Part shown: piece by piece, positions 15,579-21,360 of the stretch
How positions within the stretch are numbered: the stretch's first letter is position 1
How the letters are laid out: each line of letters starts with the position of its first letter
From: JBBIOI01 sp037443425
Lineage (GTDB): Bacteria > Desulfobacterota > BSN033 > UBA1163
Direction of reading: 5' to 3'
Length of the DNA: 22,554 nt
Assembly: GCA_037443425.1 (NCBI GenBank)
Contig: JBBIOI010000052.1
Coordinates: 1 to 22,554, forward strand
Translations under genes and position numbers: made by a program
Notes under the pieces: model-generated
The model's database searches: none
What the model saw: the letters and a program-made list of their open reading frames with translations, nothing else
Told to the model about the DNA's origin: nothing

Positions 15579-16053
15579 GTTTAAAACAATAAAAACTCTA
15601 AAAATCACTCGTTCTATACTTTTCTACCTCTCCTAAATAAGAGGGGGCGGGGAAAAAACAGTTGAAAAATTTATAAATTTTTTAGATTTTTCGCCTTTTT
15701 TGAATTTAAAAATTTTAATGTTATAATTTGTTCAAGTGGAAAATTTTTACACTTTTTAGCAATTTTTCGGAAAATATAAAATTGGTTTATATTTAGTAAT
15801 TTTAAAAAACATTTAGAGATTAAATACTTATGAAATTTCTAAAATTAAAATTAAATGGCAAAAAAATTGCATATAAAATAGAAAAAAAGGCCTTTATAAG
15901 GTATTCAATATGAAACTAACAAAAGATAATGCAATTTATAGTCTCCATATCATTAAAGTCCATTTTCTCTTTATAAAATTGATTATTAGTAAGCTGATTT
16001 ACCTATTTATTTCAAAAATTTTTCATTAATTTTAAATTAGAGGAGGATTTTTT
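15579..16053. other. AT-rich intergenic stretch upstream of the small exported protein
   Basis: The region is very AT-rich with A and T runs. A short hairpin-like CCTCT/AGAGG followed by a G-rich tract lies near 15627-15652. Two tiny frames (ATG at 15830, 27 codons; ATG near 15910, 39 codons) have no Shine-Dalgarno or recognisable composition and are not called. The one clear signal is a sigma-54-type promoter at 15856-15871. Otherwise nothing is seen. Confidence 0.6.
15856..15871 (+). promoter_or_regulatory. Sigma-54-type (-24/-12) promoter
   Basis: The sequence TGGCAA-N5-TTGCA matches the RpoN pattern TGGCAC-N5-TTGCA at all positions but one, with exact spacing between the GG and GC elements. 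Transcription would start about 12 bases downstream, near 15882, and run towards the small exported protein at 16054 after a leader of about 170 bases. No enhancer site or sigma-54 activator gene is identifiable in the window. The AT-rich background raises the chance of coincidence somewhat. Confidence 0.5.
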
Positions 16054-16353
16054 ATGAATTTGAAAGCGTATAAAAAACTCTTTTTTATTTTGGTAATTAT
16101 TGCGTTTTTAATAGTAAACCTCTTTTCAAATTCTTTTGCAGATGACCAAACAAGAAGAGACGAAATGAACATTTTAGATGTAGTTCTTGCAAGGCCCTTA
16201 GGGATAGTCGGAGGTATCATTGGAACTGGGATCTTTATAATATCACTTCCATTTACAATCCCTACAAAAAGCGTGGATAAAGCAGCAAACATGTTCATTA
16301 TTGAACCATTTAAATTCTCTTTTGTTCGTGAATTCCCTGATGAAGAAATTTAA
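16054..16353 (+). CDS. Small conserved exported/membrane protein of unknown function
   Basis: This 99-residue protein has an N-terminal signal peptide or membrane anchor (residues 7-27, ending NSFADD). A second hydrophobic segment follows (RPLGIVGGIIGTGIFIISLPFTIPT, about 49-73), then a conserved-looking tail, ANMFIIEPFKFSFVREF. The pattern RPLG...G...F..SLPF...A...I.EP..F.F.R is one I recognise from short uncharacterised proteins of proteobacteria, sometimes mislabelled as multidrug transporters. A strong Shine-Dalgarno (GAGGAGGA) supports the start. A sigma-54-type promoter lies about 180 bases upstream. No function can be assigned. Confidence 0.8.
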   Translation: MNLKAYKKLFFILVIIAFLIVNLFSNSFADDQTRRDEMNILDVVLARPLGIVGGIIGTGIFIISLPFTIPTKSVDKAANMFIIEPFKFSFVREFPDEEI

Positions 16354-16367
16354 ATTTGTTAAAAGGC

Positions 16368-16556
16368 TTATTTAAGATCTTTTTCTCTTTGAGTATCTTT
16401 TAATTTTCTGTGACAGAAAGGGCAGGGTTTACCTTCATGAATTAGAACTTCTTTCATCATTTCTATTAATTCGCTGTCCTCCAAAATCTGTTTAACAATA
16501 TGAGGGTGTGGTTTTCTATCATATTTTCTATATGGAAAGCTACTTTTTCCGCCCAT
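16368..16556 (-). CDS. Small hypothetical protein with a CPFC zinc-knuckle-like motif
   Basis: This 62-residue hydrophilic protein has one CPFCHRK motif (about residues 45-51), half of a usual zinc ribbon, with several His residues in its N-terminal part (KPHPHIV). AAAGGG lies about 8 bases before the ATG. It sits 81 bases after the PilZ gene on the same strand and converges on the small exported protein with a 14-base gap. It is not recognised as a named family. It could be a metal-binding accessory, or a non-coding shadow in a spacer; the Shine-Dalgarno and the motif favour a real gene. Confidence 0.5.
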   Translation of the reverse strand: MGGKSSFPYRKYDRKPHPHIVKQILEDSELIEMMKEVLIHEGKPCPFCHRKLKDTQREKDLK

Positions 16557-16637
16557 TTTTATTACCCTTTAAGATTATTATAAATTTATTACTATAATTT
16601 TACAAGTTTATTTTTTTTCTTGAATAAGAGTATAATT

Positions 16638-17027
16638 CTATTCAGAAAGCGACTTTATGAAATTTTTTAATTTATCTAAATTTTCCTCTGAAATATCAAT
16701 AAATTTAACTCCTGAACGATAATCTCCCCAACCTTTTTCTAAATGTATGTCATGCCATACAACCTCTGTAAGCATTTCTATTTCACTTAAACTGGTTCCG
16801 TAAGAGAAAAAGAGTCTCATTTTTAATTTTTTCCCTATATCGATCTTCTCAGGGAAATATACTAATAAACCACCTTCACTTATATTTCCTATTTTTGCAG
16901 AATAATTTAATGAAGAATCTTCAAATGAATATTCAGCTGGTAGATCAACCGAGAAGCGGGGATATCTCCTTCTCTCAAGATTTACAACCGCAATTCGAGG
17001 TTTTTCCTCTTTTTGCTCAATCTCCAT
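16638..17027 (-). CDS. PilZ domain protein (c-di-GMP receptor-like)
   Basis: This 129-residue single-domain PilZ protein has RRRYPR (RxxxR) near residues 19-24 and NISEGG ([D/N]xSxxG) near 48-53, the two motifs that bind cyclic di-GMP. The rest fits the PilZ beta-barrel (LKMRLFF, TEVVWHD, GVKFIDIS) and a C-terminal helix. AAAGGGG precedes the ATG. It follows the next PilZ gene after 37 bases in the same operon. Such stand-alone PilZ proteins signal by binding partners; the target here is unknown and no flagellar, pilus or cellulose genes are in view. Confidence 0.85.
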   Translation of the reverse strand: MEIEQKEEKPRIAVVNLERRRYPRFSVDLPAEYSFEDSSLNYSAKIGNISEGGLLVYFPEKIDIGKKLKMRLFFSYGTSLSEIEMLTEVVWHDIHLEKGWGDYRSGVKFIDISEENLDKLKNFIKSLSE

Positions 17028-17064
17028 TTGACCCAGCCCCTTTAAAATTGTGGCTAAAATGGAA

Positions 17065-17436
17065 TTACTCTTCTATTTTAAACTCCCCGTTTAAAAGTTG
17101 TTTAAGTTTTTTACGGTCTTCTTCCAATATATTTATAATCTTTAACCCATATTGATATCCTTCCCAATCTTCTTCTATATGAATATCTTTCCAAATTATC
17201 TCTGCCTCAACCTTAAAGTTCGATAATTCAAAACCTTTTGGAAATAAAACCATAATATTCAATTTCGTCCCAACTGACATATTTTTCACAGAATTTATAA
17301 GAAGACCTATCTCACTTGCATTAACAACAAGTCCACCATGTGCATAAGGTGCATCAACAACTTTATACTCTAATGGTAAATCGAGCAATAATCTTGGATA
17401 TCTTCTCCTTTCCTTTTGAACACCTGAACTATTCAA
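17065..17436 (-). CDS. PilZ domain protein (c-di-GMP receptor-like), TTG start
   Basis: This 123-residue single-domain PilZ protein has ERRRYPR (residues 9-15) and NASEIG (about 44-49), so both c-di-GMP motifs are intact. The sequence before the first motif is only about eight residues long. The likely start is TTG at 17436, because AAGGAGG sits 5 bases upstream and no ATG lies at a suitable distance. The Shine-Dalgarno lies within the 15-base gap after the preceding gene (the EndoIII-like protein), so the two are probably coupled in translation. It is paralogous to the PilZ genes at 16638 and 19301. Confidence 0.85.
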   Translation of the reverse strand: MNSSGVQKERRRYPRLLLDLPLEYKVVDAPYAHGGLVVNASEIGLLINSVKNMSVGTKLNIMVLFPKGFELSNFKVEAEIIWKDIHIEEDWEGYQYGLKIINILEEDRKKLKQLLNGEFKIEE

Positions 17437-17451
17437 AATAGCCTCCTTTTA

Positions 17452-19170
17452 TTAAAACTGTAATATTCCTTTTTCCGATGGATCAAATGATATATAAAGT
17501 TTATAACAGAATTCTCCAAATAAACAAGACGAACAGTTTGGTTCTTTTGGAAAGCAGAAACCCAAATCTTCACTTCCAACCCAATTCATAGGTTCTTCAA
17601 TTATTATAGGGTCCTGTGGATATACTTCCTTTGCAAAAGATTGTAATTTAATAACTGCCATGGAATCTTTATCATTGTAATGATCGAAATTGGGGTTAAG
17701 TATTCCCAAACGAGAAGCAACCCTGTAGATGTTTCTTCCAATAAGAATATTACCATTTGAACAATCTATTTCCAACCCATCCACCGCTAAATTTTTTAAC
17801 CACCTAATGGCCAATCGACTGTTCCTCTCACCCATATGAGGTATAATTTGAATCAATTTATCCAATGTCAACACATCCCATTGTTTTTTGTTTATAATTT
17901 CTTTGGCCACTTCCTTAATCTTTGGTATTGCGCGATAAAAAAGCTCTCTCCATTCATCAGGAGAGAAAAAACGAGTTCCTTCAATCTTGGGGATTTTATC
18001 AAGGGAGAGATCTGGCTGAAGGACTAATCTAAAAACCTTTTTTGTATTTTCTAATGCTATCTCTGGTTCTTCTATTTGGTTAAACCGTGCATTAATTAAA
18101 ATTGTTAAGACTGAATGAAAATCATTTTCTAACTCTTTCTGCTCCCTACTTTTATTAAACCAGTTTATAAAAATATCATAAGGTTTATTGTAATACTCCT
18201 CAATTGATCTTTTAAAATCTTCAATCCAAGGAAAATCAAAAATGTACTTTTTTTCTAATATATCAGGCCTATAGCTTTCTTCCAAATCTAGCGAAAGCCT
18301 TTCTTGTTCTCCTTCATCTTCAATAAAATGATTATAATTTTTATCCCTTTCAAAATCCGATTTAGAATTAAATGATGCCTTTTCCTCATCTATTAAATCT
18401 TTCTCTACACTATCCTTATTGTCTGACTTTTCCACTGAAATTACTTCTTCAATATTGTTCCCCTCTATATTACTTTTAATCTTTGAATCTTCGTCAGTTA
18501 ATAATTTTATCTCCTCTATCTCTTTAGAGTTAGATTTCTCATCAATCTCTTCTAATTCAATCTCTAACCATTTCTTCTTCCTCCTTACATCCAGTGACGG
18601 AATAATGGAGCCTGAGGAATTTTTAAATGCAATAGATATTTTTTTAAATTGAAGGTCTTTTTCAAAAACTATCTTAAAAGGGGAAGAAACATTAGCTGGA
18701 AGAGGATTAATCGGAATTGGGACTTCCTCAAAATTGATTACATCGTCATATTCATCGAAAATTTGAATTAAAACCCATATATCATTTAGTTCTTTTTTGA
18801 AAACATTTTTTACCCTTCCAACTAGACTCGGTAATCCACTTTGGCTTATTCTTATAGATGCTGATTCCAATGCGAGCAGTGGATTGTTTGAATTTTGGAA
18901 TTCAATGTAAATCTCTGGAGTTTCTACCTTTTTTTGAATGGTAACCCTTGCGCCAAAGGCTTTCAAGTTTTTTGCTAATATTTCAGCTTTTTCTCTTGTA
19001 AGATTTTTTTTGATTACAACAGGAAATTTATTTATAATCTTCTCGACAGCCTCGATTGGAATATTATAGTGGTCAGAGAAATTTTTACAAAATTCATTTT
19101 TTTCTTGTAAGGAATTTTCTCCAATACCATTAAGAATTACTCTATAAAGTTCGGCTTGCTTCGTTCCCAT
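17452..19170 (-). CDS. Multidomain protein: L7/L12-like + FxLYD-like + acidic linker + endonuclease-III-like domain with a 4Fe-4S cluster
   Basis: This 572-residue protein is not a known named family. Residues 8-80 resemble an L7/L12 C-terminal fold (VVIKKNLTREKAEILAKNLKAFGARVTI). Residues 110-195 resemble an FxLYD/DUF3426-like beta domain (LVGRVKNVFKKELNDIWVLI). Residues 205-300 are a charged, acidic linker. Residues 345-560 resemble the HhH-GPD endonuclease III family: SVLTILINARFNQ, IPHMGERNS (443-451), NIYRVASRLGI, and the cluster C539-X6-C546-X2-C549-X5-C555, the exact EndoIII spacing. Aligned by eye, the catalytic Lys falls on R449 and the catalytic Asp on G478, so glycosylase/lyase activity is probably lost. 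No Shine-Dalgarno is visible; the leader is A-rich. It is upstream of and close to two PilZ genes. Confidence 0.75.
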   Translation of the reverse strand: MGTKQAELYRVILNGIGENSLQEKNEFCKNFSDHYNIPIEAVEKIINKFPVVIKKNLTREKAEILAKNLKAFGARVTIQKKVETPEIYIEFQNSNNPLLALESASIRISQSGLPSLVGRVKNVFKKELNDIWVLIQIFDEYDDVINFEEVPIPINPLPANVSSPFKIVFEKDLQFKKISIAFKNSSGSIIPSLDVRRKKKWLEIELEEIDEKSNSKEIEEIKLLTDEDSKIKSNIEGNNIEEVISVEKSDNKDSVEKDLIDEEKASFNSKSDFERDKNYNHFIEDEGEQERLSLDLEESYRPDILEKKYIFDFPWIEDFKRSIEEYYNKPYDIFINWFNKSREQKELENDFHSVLTILINARFNQIEEPEIALENTKKVFRLVLQPDLSLDKIPKIEGTRFFSPDEWRELFYRAIPKIKEVAKEIINKKQWDVLTLDKLIQIIPHMGERNSRLAIRWLKNLAVDGLEIDCSNGNILIGRNIYRVASRLGILNPNFDHYNDKDSMAVIKLQSFAKEVYPQDPIIIEEPMNWVGSEDLGFCFPKEPNCSSCLFGEFCYKLYISFDPSEKGILQF

Positions 19171-19197
19171 TTTTTTTTTAACAAAAATATATTTTTA

Positions 19198-19225
19198 TTA
19201 ATATAAATTTTTTTGAAAAAGTCAA
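19198..19225 (-). promoter_or_regulatory. Putative promoter of the EndoIII-like/PilZ operon
   Basis: On the minus strand TTGACT (plus 19220-19225) and TATTAA (plus 19198-19203) are 16 bases apart, about 30 bases before the ATG at 19170. The match is good but the DNA is very AT-rich. Confidence 0.45.
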
Positions 19226-19300
19226 TATCTTATTTTGCTTATTTTGAATTTGCAATAATTAAGAGGAAGGTTTGATTTTATGGTAAAACCAAGAAAAATT

Positions 19301-19720
19301 TTAGCTCCCCAATTCTTTTAATAAATTGATTAGCTTTTCAAAATCCTTTTCATCAATCGATTTAAACTCCAAACCATATCTATGTTCTCCAATGCTATCT
19401 CGGGTTGCTAAATCGGACCATACAACTTTTGCAATTGCCTTAATAGTATTTAATTCCAACCCCTTTATATAAAATATCTCAATTTTTAATAATGTCCCTA
19501 CTTCTATATACTCGGGTAAATATACAAGAATTCCCCCTTGAGAGGCGTTTGCAACAATTCCCCCATACTTTTCTTTACCATCTACCTTTGAATAATCTAA
19601 TGGCAATTCCACATTATATCTTGGATGCCTTCTTCTCTCGATTGATAAAACGCCTAATTTTGAGGATCGTGGGTTTAAATTTTTATCTATTCTTTCCATA
19701 TTTAAATTAAAATTCTGCAT
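19301..19720 (-). CDS. PilZ domain protein (c-di-GMP receptor-like)
   Basis: This 139-residue single-domain PilZ protein has ERRRHPR (about residues 28-34) and NASQGG (about 63-68), the two c-di-GMP binding motifs, followed by barrel strands (LLKIEIFYIKG, AKVVWSDL, GLEFKSID) and a C-terminal helix. Its N-terminal 27 residues are polar and Asn-rich. The ATG at 19720 lacks a clear Shine-Dalgarno; a later ATG (M8) is possible. It lies 130 bases upstream of the EndoIII-like gene on the same strand but may have a separate transcript, since a promoter-like sequence lies between them. Confidence 0.83.
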   Translation of the reverse strand: MQNFNLNMERIDKNLNPRSSKLGVLSIERRRHPRYNVELPLDYSKVDGKEKYGGIVANASQGGILVYLPEYIEVGTLLKIEIFYIKGLELNTIKAIAKVVWSDLATRDSIGEHRYGLEFKSIDEKDFEKLINLLKELGS

Positions 19721-19872
19721 TTTTAATGCCTATTTAAATTTTACAAAAATTTTTTTCAAAAATGTAAAATTTTTTACCAGCTATATATTTTAAAAACTTC
19801 GGCAATTTTTATGCCAACTATGAAAATATACTTTTTTATAGGAAAAAAAAGAACAAATTGTCAAAACTTTTA

Positions 19873-20391
19873 TCACTTTATCCATTCCTCTTTAGCCTTA
19901 AATAGTCTTGCCTCCTCAGGAATCCTCTGTTCTAATTCAATCTTCACCTCCTCAATCTCTGTCCTTATTCTATCCATCTCCTTCTTAATGGAATCTCTTT
20001 CATTTTTAAAGTTTGATCTTTCAAGATAATTCTTTGATTCATTGAATTTTTCTGTCAATTCATTATATTTCAGTCTTAGCGCTTCAATTGATTCCTGTAG
20101 TTTCATTAGTCTCATTTTCAATTCGCTGACCCTATTTCTCCAGTAATCCTCACCTCTACCTAATAAGTCTTTGTGTATCTCCTCCTTTTTCTTTGGATCT
20201 TTTTCTAAATTGTGTTCACTTACCTTAAAATTTTCTAACTTCTCAATATAATTGAGATATTTTATAGGAATTTTATTAGGATCATCAGTATAATTAACCA
20301 CTCCTTTTTCATCCACCCATTTATAAATTTCTGCATAAGAGATATTTATTAAAATTAATAAAAGAAAGGGTATAAATATTAAATTTTTCAT
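19873..20391 (-). CDS. DUF4124 domain exported protein with coiled coil
   Basis: This 172-residue protein has a signal peptide (MKNLIFIPFLLLILINISYA|E) directly followed by EIYKWVDEKGVVNYTDDPNKIP, the DUF4124 signature found in many Gram-negative envelope proteins. Residues 75-165 are rich in Glu/Lys/Arg/Leu heptads and should form a long coiled coil. It is probably periplasmic; the family function is unknown. No Shine-Dalgarno is clear at the ATG. Its upstream region is shared with a divergent small RNA promoter. Confidence 0.85.
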   Translation of the reverse strand: MKNLIFIPFLLLILINISYAEIYKWVDEKGVVNYTDDPNKIPIKYLNYIEKLENFKVSEHNLEKDPKKKEEIHKDLLGRGEDYWRNRVSELKMRLMKLQESIEALRLKYNELTEKFNESKNYLERSNFKNERDSIKKEMDRIRTEIEEVKIELEQRIPEEARLFKAKEEWIK

Positions 20392-20435
20392 ATAAATTTT
20401 TTAAGCAAATCCTATGCCATATTATTCAAGATTTA

Positions 20436-20464
20436 TTGATTTTTATTAATAAATGTGTTATAAA
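20436..20464 (+). promoter_or_regulatory. Sigma-70 promoter of the candidate small RNA
   Basis: TTGATT (20436-20441), a 17-base spacer and TATAAA (20459-20464) with an extended -10 TG at 20456-20457. Transcription would begin at about 20471, exactly at the first base-paired segment of the predicted RNA. Confidence 0.65.
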
Positions 20465-20470
20465 ATATTT

Positions 20471-20569
20471 GCCAGTATATCAAACCATATCACCTCCTTG
20501 TTTCACCCCCAAAAGATATACTGGTTGGGATCAGTTATACCCTCCTCTAACTGATCCCATCTTTTTTTT
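20471..20569 (+). ncRNA. Candidate small RNA (~99 nt) with anti-Shine-Dalgarno loops
   Basis: The RNA is bounded by a good promoter and a strong terminator and overlaps no gene. Hairpin 1 pairs CCAGTATATC (20472-20481) with GATATACTGG (20515-20524), 10 perfect pairs, around a 33-nt loop. The loop contains ATCACCTCCTT (20489-20499), identical to the 3' end of bacterial 16S rRNA, and a second C-rich run, CACCCCC. Hairpin 2 is the terminator stem, whose loop is TACCCTCCTC. Loops rich in CCUCC that pair with Shine-Dalgarno sequences are known from several trans-acting bacterial sRNAs, so a role in repressing translation is inferred. No plus-strand gene follows it, so it is not a riboswitch leader. 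It was not recognised as a known Rfam family. Confidence 0.72.
20526..20569 (+). terminator. Rho-independent terminator of the candidate small RNA
   Basis: A perfect 12-base stem, TGGGATCAGTTA (20526-20537) with TAACTGATCCCA (20548-20559), has a 10-base loop and is followed by C and eight T (20562-20569). The T-run exists only on the plus strand, so the signal is directional and ends a plus-strand transcript. Confidence 0.9.
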
Positions 20570-20621
20570 CAATAAATTAAGAATTAAATCTTAATAAAAT
20601 AATTTAATTTTTATATGTAAC

Positions 20622-21278
20622 TTATTTTATTCCCATCACTATTTCTGATGGAAATCCAAATTGTGATACAAACTCCCTTTTTATCTTTTCAAACCCAATC
20701 TTCTCCAGAAATGGTTTTATTAAAACACCTCTACAACCAGCTAAAAGAGGTGGTTTTAATTTATATAATCCTTCATAAATTTGATTTATCCACTTTTCTC
20801 CTTTTGTCATATTTACAAGAACGACTCTTCCTCCTTTTTTTAACACCCTCTTATATTCTGATAAAATAGGAATAAAATCCTCAACCGGAAGTATATCAAA
20901 CATATATTGATTAATTAGAACGTCAAATGTATCTTCTTCGAAAGGTAGGTATCTACAATCACAGAGATAAAGGGTATAGTTTCGAAAACCGGCCTTTAAA
21001 ACCCTTTTTTTTGTCTTCTCAAGCATCTTCATTGAAATATCTATTCCTTCAACCCATCCTTTAGGATTCCTTTTTAATAATTCTATAAAATTAAGTCCTG
21101 TTCCTAAGGCAACCTCCAAGATCTTCTCACCATTACGAATATCTGCTATTTCAAGTGCTCTATTTCTTGCCTTTGATTCCATCAATATTCCAAATAAATC
21201 GTAAACAGAGGCTAACTTATTATATTTATGGACAATTTCCTCATGTGTTAATCGAGCTTCCAATATTTCAGATTCCAT
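20622..21278 (-). CDS. Class I SAM-dependent methyltransferase (UbiE-like)
   Basis: This 218-residue Rossmann-fold methyltransferase has motif I ILEVALGTGLNF (53-64), the acidic end of strand 2 in VEGIDIS (76-82), CDCRYLPFEEDTFD (106-119) and RVLKKGGRVVLVNM after strand 5. The N-terminal HKYNKLASVYDLFG is like UbiE/COQ5 and phospholipid N-methyltransferases. The substrate cannot be told: a quinone, a lipid headgroup or another small molecule. A strong GGAGGAA lies 8 bases before the ATG. It lies 82 bases after the VWA gene on the same strand and may be transcribed with it. Confidence 0.88.
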   Translation of the reverse strand: MESEILEARLTHEEIVHKYNKLASVYDLFGILMESKARNRALEIADIRNGEKILEVALGTGLNFIELLKRNPKGWVEGIDISMKMLEKTKKRVLKAGFRNYTLYLCDCRYLPFEEDTFDVLINQYMFDILPVEDFIPILSEYKRVLKKGGRVVLVNMTKGEKWINQIYEGLYKLKPPLLAGCRGVLIKPFLEKIGFEKIKREFVSQFGFPSEIVMGIK

Positions 21279-21360
21279 TTAAAATTCCTCCGGATATTTT
21301 TAAACAATAGTGTGTTTAATTTTTATTATAGGGATTTAAAATGGGGAGTCAAGGATTTTT

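Noticed and set aside
15330..15660. CRISPR array or tandem repeat in the liv upstream region
   Set aside because: The related motifs are three, in mixed orientation and unevenly spaced, without equal-length spacers.
15830..16029. Two micro-ORFs (27 and 39 codons) upstream of the small exported protein
   Set aside because: No Shine-Dalgarno, Lys/Ile-rich composition as expected from AT-rich noncoding DNA, and the sigma-54-type promoter overlaps the first one.
19736..19772. AT-only inverted repeat (AAATTTTACA / TGTAAAATTT) upstream of the PilZ gene at 19301
   Set aside because: The arms are almost entirely A/T in an A/T-rich region, so the hairpin would be weak and could arise by chance; T-runs on both sides make direction unclear.
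20472..20559. The same two hairpins read on the minus strand as a CsrB-like RNA with GGA loops
   Set aside because: On the minus strand the loops would show AGGAGG motifs, but there is no T-run after the hairpins on that strand, and the promoter and U8 terminator both define a plus-strand RNA.
21301..21318. TAAACA/TGTTTA hairpin between the VWA and methyltransferase genes
   Set aside because: Only six A/T-rich pairs with a poor T-run; too weak to call a terminator.
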